From Bradyrhizobium agreste (lineage in GTDB: Bacteria; Pseudomonadota; Alphaproteobacteria; Rhizobiales; Xanthobacteraceae): 64,000 nucleotides of DNA. Positions within the stretch are counted from its first letter, which is position 1. Each line of letters starts with the position of its first letter. This document shows, piece after piece, positions 25,256 through 33,903 of this stretch. A program made the position numbers and the translations under genes. The notes under the pieces are model-generated. The model did not search any database. It was not told the DNA's origin and was given only the letters and a program-made list of their open reading frames with translations. The DNA lies in contig NZ_JACCHP010000020.1 in assembly GCF_016031625.1 (NCBI RefSeq), forward strand, positions 62,001 through 126,000, given 5' to 3'.

Positions 25256-25380
25256 TTCACCTCTCCCCGTTGGGGAGAGGTCGATTTGCGCAGCAAATCG
25301 GGTGAGGGGGCACAGGTCCCACGAGAGAGCGAAACCCCTCACCCGGCGCTTCGCGCCGACCTCTCCCGATGGGAGAGGTT
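25256..25380. repeat. Palindromic intergenic repeat, family B copy 4
   Basis: Starts TCACCTCTCCCCGTTGGGGA, contains GATTTGCGCAGCAAATC and GGGTGAGGGGG, then the inverse arm CCCCTCACCCGGCGCTTCGC and CTCTCCCGATGGGAGAGG. Same order as the copy at 18176. Fills the gap between fur and the HAD gene. Confidence 0.9.
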
Positions 25381-25403
25381 GCACCGCCCGTGCGATGAAC
25401 TGA

Positions 25404-26084
25404 ATGCCCATCGACCTCATCATCTTCGATTGCGACGGCGTGCTCGTGGACAGCGAGGTGATCTCCTGTCGTGCACATGCCGATGTGCTGACGCGGCACG
25501 GCTATCCGATCACGTCGGAGCAGGTGTTCGCGCGCTTCCTTGGCCGCTCGACAAAGCAGGCCAATCTGGAGATCGAGACCGAGCTCGGCCGCAAGCTGCC
25601 CGAGGCCTATCATGGCGATCTGCAGGACGAGCTGTTCCGTTCGTTCGAGGCCGACCTCGAAGCGATCCGCGGCATCCACGACGTGCTCGATGTCGTCACG
25701 CAAGCCGTCTGCGTCGCCTCGAGCGGCTCGCACCAGCGCATGCGCGTGAGCCTCGGGAGCACCGGGCTGCACGAGCGCCTCGCGCCAAATATCTTCTCGG
25801 CCTCGCAGGTCAAGAACGGCAAGCCGGCGCCGGACCTGTTCCTGTTCGCGGCGAGCCAAATGGGGGTGCCGCCCGAGCGCTGCGTCGTGATCGAGGACAG
25901 CCTGGCCGGCATCGCCGGCGCCCGCGCCGCCGGCATGACCGTGTTCGGCTTTTACGGGGGCAGCCATTGCCGCGACGGCTATGCCGAGACGCTGCGCCAG
26001 GCCGGCGCCGACCTGCTCTTTGCCGACATGCATCAGCTGCCGGAGCTGGTGCGGCGGGTCGAGGCGGACGCTCTGGCTGGCTGA
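25404..26084 (+). CDS. HAD-superfamily phosphatase (subfamily IA)
   Basis: A 226-residue HAD hydrolase. Motif I DCDGVLVDSE has the nucleophile D9 and acid D11; motif II ASSGS lies near residue 110; motif III is KNGKPAPDLF and motif IV VIEDSLAG. A helical cap between motifs I and II places it in subfamily IA, close to phosphoglucomutase-like or sugar phosphatases such as YfbT. The substrate is not known. It stands between fur and miaB, flanked by repeats. Confidence 0.88.
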   Translation: MPIDLIIFDCDGVLVDSEVISCRAHADVLTRHGYPITSEQVFARFLGRSTKQANLEIETELGRKLPEAYHGDLQDELFRSFEADLEAIRGIHDVLDVVTQAVCVASSGSHQRMRVSLGSTGLHERLAPNIFSASQVKNGKPAPDLFLFAASQMGVPPERCVVIEDSLAGIAGARAAGMTVFGFYGGSHCRDGYAETLRQAGADLLFADMHQLPELVRRVEADALAG

Positions 26085-26098
26085 TTGTTGCCCCGGAC

Positions 26099-26191
26099 CG
26101 TCATTCCGGGGCACGCGCGCGCGTGAACGGCGAAATCCGGAGGTTTTGGCGCGAGATTCCGGGTTCGCGCTGCGCGCGCCCCGGAATGACG
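26099..26191. repeat. Palindromic intergenic repeat, family E
   Basis: CGTCATTCCGGGGCACGCGC at the left end pairs with GCGCGCGCCCCGGAATGACG at the right end; the centre CGGAGGTTTTGGCGCGAGATTC has weaker pairing. Lies between the HAD gene and miaB. Confidence 0.85.
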
Positions 26192-26271
26192 GCGCAAATG
26201 GCCGCATTCGCTGGATTTTCGGCCCTCCAGCCTATATCTGAGGACCGTCCTCCACCTCCATTTCGGGTTCC

Positions 26272-27666
26272 ATGACGCCGCCGCGCAAGCTGCACATCAA
26301 ATCATATGGCTGCCAGATGAACGTCTACGATGCCCAGCGCATGGTGGACACGCTGGCCCCGGAAGGATTCGTGGAGACGGCGAGCGCGGAGGATGCCGAC
26401 CTCGTCATCCTCAACACCTGCCATATCCGCGAGAAGGCCTCGGAGAAGGTCTATTCCGAGCTCGGCCGCCTGCGCCTCGCCAAGGACGAGGCTGCGCGTG
26501 CAGGCCGCGCGATGCAAATCGCGGTGGCGGGCTGCGTGGCGCAGGCCGAGGGCGAGGAGATCGTGCGCCGCGCGCCCGTGGTCGACGTCGTGGTGGGCCC
26601 GCAGAGCTATCATCATCTGCCGGAGCTGTTGAAGCGCGCCGACGACGAAGGCCGCGCGATCGAGACCGAATTTCCGGCCGAGGACAAATTCGGCTTCCTG
26701 GCCCAGCCCAAGCCCGATGCGATCCGCGCGCGCGGCATTTCCGCCTTCGTCACCGTGCAGGAAGGCTGCGACAAGTTCTGCACCTTCTGCGTCGTGCCCT
26801 ACACGCGCGGCGCCGAAGTCTCGCGCCCGGTGGCGAAGATCGTCGACGACGTGAAGCGGCTCGCCGACAACGGCGTGCGCGAGCTCACGCTGATCGGACA
26901 GAACGTCAACGCCTATCACGGCGAGGGGCCGGACGGAAAAACCTGGCCGCTCGGCCGATTGCTCGAACATCTGGCGGCGATTCCGGGGGTCGCGCGGCTG
27001 CGCTATTCGACCAGCCACCCCCGCGATGTCGACGACAGCCTGATCGCGGCCCATCGCGACCTCGGTGCCCTGATGCCGTTCGTGCACCTGCCGGTGCAGT
27101 CGGGCTCGGACCGGATTTTGGCGGCCATGAACCGCAAACATACCGCCGATGATTACCGGCGGGTCATCGACCGTTTCCGTACCGCACGCCAAGACATTGC
27201 TTTCTCATCGGATTTCATCGTCGGCTTTCCGGGCGAGAGCGAGCAAGATTTTCTCGCCACCCTCGCGCTTGTCACGCAAATCGGCTACGCTGCGGCCTAT
27301 TCGTTCAAATACTCCGCCCGGCCGGGAACGCCGGCCGCGGACATGCAGGAGACGGTGTCCCCCGCCGAGATGGACCAGCGATTGGAGCGGCTCCAGGAAC
27401 TGATCGACAGCCAGCAATCGGCCTTTAACAAGGCCGCGATTGGCTCAACGGTCGACGTGCTGTTCGAGCGTCCGGCGCGCAAGCAGGGCCAGATCGTGGG
27501 CCGCACCGCCTACCTCCAGCCCGCCCATGTGATGGCCCCGCCCGACATCATCGGACAGATCCTGCCGGTCAGGATCGACAGCCTCGAGCGCTACAGTTTT
27601 CTCGGCGAGCTCGTAACGCCGCGCAAGGCGCGCGAGCCCGCTTTATCGCAAGCCAGTGGAGCCTGA
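26272..27666 (+). CDS. miaB: tRNA i6A37 methylthiotransferase MiaB
   Basis: Radical-SAM enzyme that methylthiolates N6-isopentenyladenosine at tRNA position 37. The 464 residues have N-terminal cluster cysteines C14 (SYGCQMN), C50 and C88, the radical-SAM cysteines C166, C170 and C173 (EGCDKFCTFCVVPYTRG), and a C-terminal TRAM domain. Start at 26272 follows a short gap after family E. It overlaps phoH by 11 bases, beginning the miaB-phoH-ybeY-corC-lnt operon seen across proteobacteria. Together with MtaB and TsaB it makes three position-37 modification genes in the window besides trmD. Confidence 0.96.
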   Translation: MTPPRKLHIKSYGCQMNVYDAQRMVDTLAPEGFVETASAEDADLVILNTCHIREKASEKVYSELGRLRLAKDEAARAGRAMQIAVAGCVAQAEGEEIVRRAPVVDVVVGPQSYHHLPELLKRADDEGRAIETEFPAEDKFGFLAQPKPDAIRARGISAFVTVQEGCDKFCTFCVVPYTRGAEVSRPVAKIVDDVKRLADNGVRELTLIGQNVNAYHGEGPDGKTWPLGRLLEHLAAIPGVARLRYSTSHPRDVDDSLIAAHRDLGALMPFVHLPVQSGSDRILAAMNRKHTADDYRRVIDRFRTARQDIAFSSDFIVGFPGESEQDFLATLALVTQIGYAAAYSFKYSARPGTPAADMQETVSPAEMDQRLERLQELIDSQQSAFNKAAIGSTVDVLFERPARKQGQIVGRTAYLQPAHVMAPPDIIGQILPVRIDSLERYSFLGELVTPRKAREPALSQASGA

Positions 27667-28726
27667 ACCCTTGCCCAAAAGCGCATCGGATTCGTCTTCG
27701 TTCGCTCCCAGCCGCAAATTTGACCGCGACATGCAAGTTCCGCCCGAGACCCAGGTCGTCATCGACTTCGACGACAACCGCGCCGCTTCCGCGCTGGTCG
27801 GCCCGTACGGCCAGCACCTGGCGCAGATCGAGCGGCGGCTCGGCGTCGTGGTCGATTCCAAGGGCAACCACATCACGATCGGCGGCACCCGCGACGGCTG
27901 CGACGCCGCGCGCCGGGTGCTGGAGATGCTCTACTCGCAGGCCGTGAAGGGGCAGGATCTCGACCAGGGCGAGGTGGAGGGCGCCATCCGCGCCGTGATC
28001 GCGCAGGGCTCGCTGTTCGAGTTCGACGCCAAATCGGCCAAGTCGACCTTCGACAGCATCAATTTGCGCAAGCGCCCGGTGCGCGCGCGCACGGCCGCGC
28101 AGGATTCCTATATCCGCGCGTTGAAGCGGCACGAGCTGGTGTTCGGCATCGGTCCGGCCGGCACCGGCAAGACCTGGCTCGCCGTCGCGCATGCCGCGCA
28201 GCTGTTCGAGCGCAAGGAGGTCGACCGCATCATCCTGTCGCGTCCGGCGGTGGAAGCCGGCGAGCGGCTCGGCTTTCTGCCCGGCGATCTCCGCGAGAAG
28301 GTCGATCCTTATCTGCGGCCGATCTATGATGCGCTCTACGACCTCATGGACGCACGCATCGTCGAGCGCGCGCTGCAGACCGGCGAGATCGAGATCGCGC
28401 CGCTCGCCTTCATGCGCGGCCGCACGCTGACGAACGCCGCCATCATCCTGGACGAGGCCCAGAACACCACGTCGATGCAGATGAAGATGTTCCTGACGCG
28501 TCTCGGCGAGAACAGCCGCATGATCGTCACCGGCGATCCCTCGCAGATCGACCTGCCGAACGGCCAGACCTCGGGCCTGGCCGAGGCGACCCGCCTCCTG
28601 AACGGCGTCGAGGGCATCGCCCAAGTTCATTTCAAGGCGGAGGACGTGATCCGCCACGAGCTCGTGGCGCGGATCGTCGCTGCCTACGAAGGGCCGCCGC
28701 AGCGGTCGGCTACCGGTCAATCCTGA
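27656..28726 (+). CDS. PhoH-like ATPase
   Basis: A 356-residue PhoH-family P-loop ATPase. An N-terminal KH-like segment (RRLGVVVDSKGNHITIGGTR near 61-80) precedes the ATPase domain with Walker A GPAGTGKTWL (165-174) and Walker B AIILDEAQN, then GDPSQIDLP. This longer KH-containing form is the one normally found next to ybeY, and the pair is thought to act in RNA metabolism. The start used is GTG at 27656 inside the end of miaB; a TTG at 27671 is possible. Confidence 0.93.
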   Translation: MEPEPLPKSASDSSSFAPSRKFDRDMQVPPETQVVIDFDDNRAASALVGPYGQHLAQIERRLGVVVDSKGNHITIGGTRDGCDAARRVLEMLYSQAVKGQDLDQGEVEGAIRAVIAQGSLFEFDAKSAKSTFDSINLRKRPVRARTAAQDSYIRALKRHELVFGIGPAGTGKTWLAVAHAAQLFERKEVDRIILSRPAVEAGERLGFLPGDLREKVDPYLRPIYDALYDLMDARIVERALQTGEIEIAPLAFMRGRTLTNAAIILDEAQNTTSMQMKMFLTRLGENSRMIVTGDPSQIDLPNGQTSGLAEATRLLNGVEGIAQVHFKAEDVIRHELVARIVAAYEGPPQRSATGQS

Positions 28727-28785
28727 CGAGGTAACACCGGACCAAAGAGGGCGCGAGCACGGCGCCCCTCGTCCGAAACAACACA

Positions 28786-29295
28786 ATGTCCCACTCCAAC
28801 CTTCCCATGACCGAGGTGCTCGTCGTCGCCGATTGCTGGCAGCGCGAGCCCGATTCTGAAGCCGTGATCCAGCGCGCACTGGCGGCGGCCGCCGAGAGCG
28901 TCGAGGCGGACGTTGCCGACGCGGAAGTGGCCGTGATGCTGACCGATGACGCCGGCATCCGCACGCTCAACAGCAATTGGCGCGGCATCGACAAGCCGAC
29001 CAACGTGCTGTCGTTCCCCGCGCTCCAGCCCGAGGGCGCGCGGAAGCCGGGCGATGCGCCGCGCATGCTCGGCGACATCGCGATCGCCTACGAGACCATG
29101 CGGCGCGAGGCGGACGAGGAACACAAGCCGTTCGACCATCATCTGAGCCACCTCGCCGTGCACGGCTTCCTGCACCTGATCGGCTACGACCACGACAACG
29201 ACGACGACGCCGAGGAGATGGAAGCGCTCGAAACCGAGATCCTCGCCCATCTCGGCATCCCCGATCCCTATGCCGACCGCCCGGGGACGCACTGA
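28786..29295 (+). CDS. ybeY: Endoribonuclease YbeY
   Basis: Single-strand endoribonuclease acting in 16S rRNA 3' end processing and ribosome quality control. The 169 residues carry the UPF0054 zinc motif H126-x3-H130-x5-H136 in HGFLHLIGYDH, preceded by the conserved NVLSFP and GDIAIAYET motifs. The C-terminus is acidic. ATG at 28786 follows a 60-base gap after phoH; a second Met eight codons in is possible. Confidence 0.95.
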   Translation: MSHSNLPMTEVLVVADCWQREPDSEAVIQRALAAAAESVEADVADAEVAVMLTDDAGIRTLNSNWRGIDKPTNVLSFPALQPEGARKPGDAPRMLGDIAIAYETMRREADEEHKPFDHHLSHLAVHGFLHLIGYDHDNDDDAEEMEALETEILAHLGIPDPYADRPGTH

Positions 29296-29296
29296 G

Positions 29297-30415
29297 ATGC
29301 CGGATTCCGAGCCTATCCACGACAATCCCCGCACCACCGCCAACCTGCCGGCCGTGGTGACGCCGGGCGAGGTGCTGCGCCCGAGCGCAGAAAGCTGGCT
29401 GCTGCGCGCCATCCGCACGCTGTTCGGCTGGAGGGCGGGCTCGGTGCGCGACGACCTCCAGGTCGTGCTCGACGCCTCGACGCCCGACGACACCGGCTTC
29501 TCCGCGGTCGAGCGCACCATGCTGCGCAACATCCTCGGCCTGCACGAGCGCCGCATCGCCGACGTCATGGTGCATCGCGCCGACATCATCGCCGTGAAGC
29601 GCGACATCCCGCTCGGGGAGTTGATGGACCGCTTCGAGAGCGCCGGCCATTCGCGCCTCGTGGTCTTCAACGAAACGCTCGACGATCCCGTCGGCATCGT
29701 CCACATCCGCGACCTGCTCGCCTTCATGACCGCGCGCGCCCGCGTGTCGGAAGCCACCAAGACCAAGCGCAAGAAGCCGCTGCCGGCCGGGCTCGATTTG
29801 CGCGCGGTCGATCTCGCGCTGCCGCTTCACGAGGCGCACATCATCCGCAAGCTGCTCTACGTGCCGCCGTCGATGCGGGCGATCGACCTGCTCGCGCAGA
29901 TGCAGGCCTCGCGCATCCATCTGGCGCTGGTGGTGGACGAATATGGCGGCAGCGACGGGCTGGTCTCGATCGAGGACATCGTCGAGCAGATCGTCGGGGA
30001 GATCGACGACGAGCACGACAGCGACGAGCCGCCCTCGATCGTACGCCTGCCCGACAACGCCTTCATCGCCGACGCCCGCGCCAGCCTCGACGACGTCCGC
30101 TCCGTGATCGGCGAGGATTTCGTCACCGGCGAGGCCGGCGAGGAGGTGGAGACGCTCGGCGGCTATCTCGTCAGCTTCGTCGGGCGCCTGCCGGTGCGCG
30201 GCGAGGTGATCTCCGGCCCCGGCAATTACGAGGTCGAGGTGCTCGATGCCGATCCGCGCCGCGTCAAGCGGCTGCGCATCGCGACGCGGAAGGAGCGCCC
30301 GGCGCCCCGCACCCAGCGCGAGAGCCGGCGGCGTGACGCCACGCCGGAGAGCGGACAAGCGCCGGCCAGCGACACGCCGACATCGCCACCGCGCGACGGG
30401 GCCGCCCCGCAGTGA
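29297..30415 (+). CDS. CBS-domain CorC/TlyC-type protein
   Basis: A 372-residue protein with two CBS domains (starting ERRIADVMVHRADIIAVKRD; the second around LYVPPSMRAIDLLAQMQASR) and a C-terminal CorC_HlyC transporter-associated domain (EDIVEQIVGEIDDEHDSDEP). There is no membrane-spanning DUF21 part, so this is the soluble CorC form, linked to Mg2+/Co2+ efflux in other bacteria. The tail is Arg/Pro/Ser-rich. ATG at 29297 is one base after the ybeY stop. In tandem with lnt, whose start overlaps its stop. Confidence 0.9.
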   Translation: MPDSEPIHDNPRTTANLPAVVTPGEVLRPSAESWLLRAIRTLFGWRAGSVRDDLQVVLDASTPDDTGFSAVERTMLRNILGLHERRIADVMVHRADIIAVKRDIPLGELMDRFESAGHSRLVVFNETLDDPVGIVHIRDLLAFMTARARVSEATKTKRKKPLPAGLDLRAVDLALPLHEAHIIRKLLYVPPSMRAIDLLAQMQASRIHLALVVDEYGGSDGLVSIEDIVEQIVGEIDDEHDSDEPPSIVRLPDNAFIADARASLDDVRSVIGEDFVTGEAGEEVETLGGYLVSFVGRLPVRGEVISGPGNYEVEVLDADPRRVKRLRIATRKERPAPRTQRESRRRDATPESGQAPASDTPTSPPRDGAAPQ

Positions 30416-32025
30416 GCCCATCGCAGCGCCTTCGGCAAATTGCGCTTGCCATCATCCTCACCTGGGGATGGCAGCGCGCCATCATCGCCATGGGGTGCGG
30501 AGCGCTGTCGGTGCTGGCGCTGGCGCCATTCAACCTGTTTCCGGTGCTGTTCATCACCTTCCCGGTGCTGGTCTGGCTGATCGACGGCGCCGGGGCCGGC
30601 CGCTATGGCGGCGTCCCCGCCGCCGCCCTGACCGGATACTGGTTCGGGCTCGGCTATTTCGTGCCCGGCCTCTACTGGATCGGCTACGCCTTCTTCGTCG
30701 AGGCCGACACATTCGCCTGGCTGACGCCGTTCGCGGTGCTGGGCCTGCCGGCCTATCTTGCGATCTTCACGGCGATCGGCTTTGCGCTGGCGCGCCTGCT
30801 CTGGAGCAAGAACGCCACGCGCGTGCTGGCGCTCGCAGCGAGCCTCACCATCAGCGAATGGCTGCGCGGCCATGCGCTGACCGGCTTTCCCTGGAACACG
30901 TTCGGCTATGCGCTGTCCGAGCCATTGCCGCTGGCGCAGACCGCCTCGCTGATCGGCCTGTGGGGCATGACGTTCCTGACAATTGCGATCTTCGCGAGCC
31001 CGGCAACGCTGATCGACCGCACGCCCGATCGCCGCCTGCTATGGCGGGTGCCGGCCGCGGCCCTCGCGCTCCTCTTCGTCATGAGCATCTTCGGCGCTAT
31101 CCGCCTGTCGCTGCATCCGACCACGACCCTATCCGGCGCCAAGTTGCGCCTGATGCAGCCCAACCTGCAGCAGGACGCGAAATTCAACTACGCCGCCAAG
31201 CCGGAGGTGATGAAGAAATACCTTGCACTGTCGGACCGCGCCTCCGGCCCGCAATCGACCGGCGTGCGCGACGCCACCATCCTGATCTGGCCGGAATCCG
31301 CCTTTCCGTTCTTCCTGACCCGCGAAGCCGACGCTATGGCGCAAATCGCCGATCTCTTGCCGAAGGGCACCGTGCTGATCACCGGATCGGTCCGTGCGCC
31401 CGATGTGCCGCGAGGCACGCCGATCACGCGCGCCTACAACTCGATCTACGTCATCGATCACGACGGCAGCGTGCTCGCCGTGTACGACAAGCTGCATCTG
31501 GTCCCGTTCGGAGAATTTCTTCCCTATCAGTCGTTGATGGAGAAGCTCGGTTTCGAGCAACTGACGCGTGTGCGCGGCGGCTTCATTCCAGGGACCGTGC
31601 GGCATGCGCTCCCCGTCGCCGGCGCGCCGCCCGCACTGCCGCTGATCTGCTACGAGGCGATCTTTCCCGGCGAAGTGGCGGGACGGAGCGAACGTCCGGG
31701 CTGGATCGTGAACCTCACCAATGACGGCTGGTTCGGCATCTCGACCGGCCCCTACCAGCACCTGGAGCAGTCGCGGATGCGCGCGATCGAGCTCGGATTG
31801 CCGCTGGTCCGCTCGGCCAATACCGGCATCTCCGCAGTGATCGATCCGGTCGGCCGCACCACTGCGAGCCTCGGTCTCGGCCTCGAAGGCATTTTGGACG
31901 CAAACCTGCCGGCCGCGATCCCACCGACCGTTTATGCACGGTTGGGTGATGCGCCCGCAGCCATGCTCGTCGCGGTGGCCGTGCTGTTGGCGGTCCGCCG
32001 ACCAACAGGCAAACGCAAGCCCTGA
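30412..32025 (+). CDS. lnt: Apolipoprotein N-acyltransferase
   Basis: Integral inner membrane enzyme that adds the third acyl chain to lipoproteins. The 537 residues have about six N-terminal membrane segments and a periplasmic nitrilase domain with the triad positions Glu in IWPESAFPF, Lys in YDKLHLVPFGEF and Cys in PLICYEAIFPG. The start is GTG, overlapping the preceding stop as GTGA. It ends the miaB-phoH-ybeY-corC-lnt operon. Confidence 0.95.
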   Translation: MSPSQRLRQIALAIILTWGWQRAIIAMGCGALSVLALAPFNLFPVLFITFPVLVWLIDGAGAGRYGGVPAAALTGYWFGLGYFVPGLYWIGYAFFVEADTFAWLTPFAVLGLPAYLAIFTAIGFALARLLWSKNATRVLALAASLTISEWLRGHALTGFPWNTFGYALSEPLPLAQTASLIGLWGMTFLTIAIFASPATLIDRTPDRRLLWRVPAAALALLFVMSIFGAIRLSLHPTTTLSGAKLRLMQPNLQQDAKFNYAAKPEVMKKYLALSDRASGPQSTGVRDATILIWPESAFPFFLTREADAMAQIADLLPKGTVLITGSVRAPDVPRGTPITRAYNSIYVIDHDGSVLAVYDKLHLVPFGEFLPYQSLMEKLGFEQLTRVRGGFIPGTVRHALPVAGAPPALPLICYEAIFPGEVAGRSERPGWIVNLTNDGWFGISTGPYQHLEQSRMRAIELGLPLVRSANTGISAVIDPVGRTTASLGLGLEGILDANLPAAIPPTVYARLGDAPAAMLVAVAVLLAVRRPTGKRKP

Positions 32026-32059
32026 TCGCACCGCCGCCGCAGCGGCCGGAATCCTTTGA

Positions 32060-32106
32060 CAACCGTAGTCCCACGGTTGACAGACTGCACGCAGGCTCCC
32101 CATTCT
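32060..32106 (+). promoter_or_regulatory. Inverted repeat and candidate promoter of the XRE regulator
   Basis: CAACCGT (32060-32066) and ACGGTTG (32073-32079) form a perfect 7-bp inverted repeat with a 6-base spacer. It overlaps a consensus -35 TTGACA (32077-32082); a weak -10 (CATTCT) follows at 18 bases. A first TTTGACA at 32055 flanks the other side. An operator overlapping the -35 would suit autorepression by the downstream XRE protein. Confidence 0.45.
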
Positions 32107-32246
32107 GCACCAGCTGCGAAAGACAGCGGTACGTTGCTAAATTTCTCCGCAATGTTTCCCAATAACAGGGTTCTGGTTTTTGACGATGTTGCACCCGAGG
32201 CATGTTTGATCATTGCGCTGAAGGTGGTTCTTGGAGGGCTGAGGAA

Positions 32247-32660
32247 ATGTCGAAAGCGCCCAACCCTGTTGACAAATATGTCGGCAGTCGCGTGCGCATG
32301 CGCCGCATCATGTTGGGCATGAGCCAGGAAAAGCTCGGCGAAGCTTTGGGCCTGACTTTCCAGCAGATTCAGAAGTACGAGAAGGGCACCAACCGGGTCG
32401 GTGCGAGCCGCATCCAGCAGATCGCCGAGATTCTCCAGGTGCCGGTGTCCTTCCTGTTCGAGGGCGGCCCGAGCGGCGTGCCGGGACCGGAAGGCTTCAG
32501 CGAAGGCGCCTCGCCCTCTTACGTCTCGGACTTTCTCGCCACCTCCGAAGGGCTCGCTTTGACCAAGGCGTTCACGCGAATCGCCGATTCGAAGATGCGC
32601 CGCTCGATCGTCGATCTCGTCGAGCAGATTGCGGCCCGCGAAGGCCCCGACAAGCGCTGA
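32247..32660 (+). CDS. XRE-family transcriptional regulator
   Basis: A 137-residue regulator with an N-terminal cro/C1-type HTH (RVRMRRIMLGMSQEKLGEAL, then LTFQQIQKYEKGTNRVGASR) and a C-terminal helical region ending KMRRSIVDLVEQIAAREGPD. Close relatives are found throughout Rhizobiales between lnt and trmB. ATG at 32247 (MSKAPNPVDKYVGSRVRMRR) follows TGAGGAA; an upstream start at 32202 is less likely. An inverted repeat in its promoter may be its own site. Confidence 0.9.
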   Translation: MSKAPNPVDKYVGSRVRMRRIMLGMSQEKLGEALGLTFQQIQKYEKGTNRVGASRIQQIAEILQVPVSFLFEGGPSGVPGPEGFSEGASPSYVSDFLATSEGLALTKAFTRIADSKMRRSIVDLVEQIAAREGPDKR

Positions 32661-32775
32661 ACGCCATCTCAACGGCGATTTGAGACTGCATCAAATCTGG
32701 CCTATGTCGTCATTGACGACCGCGCTTTGATGCGCGTCCGCTTCGATGATGCGATTCAAAGGCACAGATGCGTCC

Positions 32776-33903
32776 ATGACCGGCTCCAATTGGTTCGATC
32801 CGCAAACTATTCTCGATGGCATCCGCCGCTGGGTGGAGATCGAGACGCCGACGGAAGCACCTGAACAGGTCAACAAGCTGGTGTCCGTGGTCGCGGAGCA
32901 GTACCGCGATCTGCCCGTCACGCTGGAACGCATCGCCGGCACGGACGGCTGCGGCGACCATCTCGTGGCGCGCACGAATTGGGGGCAGGATCAGCCGGGC
33001 ATCCTGGTGCTGAGCCATCTCGATACCGTCCATCCCATCGGCTTCATCGAGCGCCTGCCGTTCAAGGTCGAAGGCGACGTCGCGTTCGGTCCGGGCATCT
33101 ACGACATGAAGGGCGGCGCCTACATCGCGCACCACGCCTTCCGCGCGCTTTGCGCGACGGGCGATCGCCCGCCGCTCGGCATCACGCATCTGTTCACGTC
33201 CGACGAGGAGATCGGCAGCCCGACGTCGCGTGCGCTGATCGAGACGGAAGGGCGCAAGGCCAAATATGTGCTGGTGACCGAGCCGGCGCGCGACGGCGGC
33301 AAGATCGTCACCGGGCGCAAGGGCGTCGGGCGCTTCCGGGTGTCCATCAAGGGGGTGCCCGCGCATGCCGGCTCGCGGCCCGAAGACGGCCGCAGCGCCG
33401 TCCGCGAGCTCGGCAACATCATCCTGGCGCTGGAAGGAATGAACGATCTGGCGCGCGGCGTGACCGTCAATGTCGGCGTGGTGCGCGGCGGCACGCGTCC
33501 CAACGTCACGCCCGAGGACGCCTATGCGGAAGTCGACCTGCGCGTCGTGAGCCTCAGGGACGCAGACGAGTTCGTCGGCAAGATCCTCGGGCTGAGATCG
33601 AAGACCGACGGCGTCACCGTCACGGTCACCGGCGAGCTCAACCGGCCGCCTTACGAGAAGAGCAATGCCGGCGCCTCGCTGTACGAGCATGCCAGGACGC
33701 TCGCCAGCGAGATCGGCTTGGAGCTGATCGACACCCATACCGGCGGCGGCTCGGACGGCAATTTCACCGCTCCCTTCACCGCGACGCTCGACGGGCTCGG
33801 CGTCGACGGCAAGGGTGCACACACCCATTATGAGCAGCTCTATGTCTCCTCGCTCGCACCGCGCGCGCGGCTGCTTCATCGGCTTTATCAGACGCTGCGA
33901 TGA
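32776..33903 (+). CDS. M20-family metallopeptidase (CPG2/ArgE type)
   Basis: A 375-residue cytoplasmic amidohydrolase/peptidase. Metal-site motifs are in the right order: VLSHLDTVHP, GIYDMKGGA, TSDEEIGSPTSR, VTEPARDGG and the C-terminal AHTHYEQL; a dimerisation domain lies between GVGRFRVSIKGVPAHAGSRP and the VTVTVTGELNRPPY segment. The substrate is unknown; glutamate carboxypeptidase-like activity is one option. ATG at 32776 is preferred over 32746 by family length. It overlaps trmB by ATGA. Confidence 0.88.
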   Translation: MTGSNWFDPQTILDGIRRWVEIETPTEAPEQVNKLVSVVAEQYRDLPVTLERIAGTDGCGDHLVARTNWGQDQPGILVLSHLDTVHPIGFIERLPFKVEGDVAFGPGIYDMKGGAYIAHHAFRALCATGDRPPLGITHLFTSDEEIGSPTSRALIETEGRKAKYVLVTEPARDGGKIVTGRKGVGRFRVSIKGVPAHAGSRPEDGRSAVRELGNIILALEGMNDLARGVTVNVGVVRGGTRPNVTPEDAYAEVDLRVVSLRDADEFVGKILGLRSKTDGVTVTVTGELNRPPYEKSNAGASLYEHARTLASEIGLELIDTHTGGGSDGNFTAPFTATLDGLGVDGKGAHTHYEQLYVSSLAPRARLLHRLYQTLR

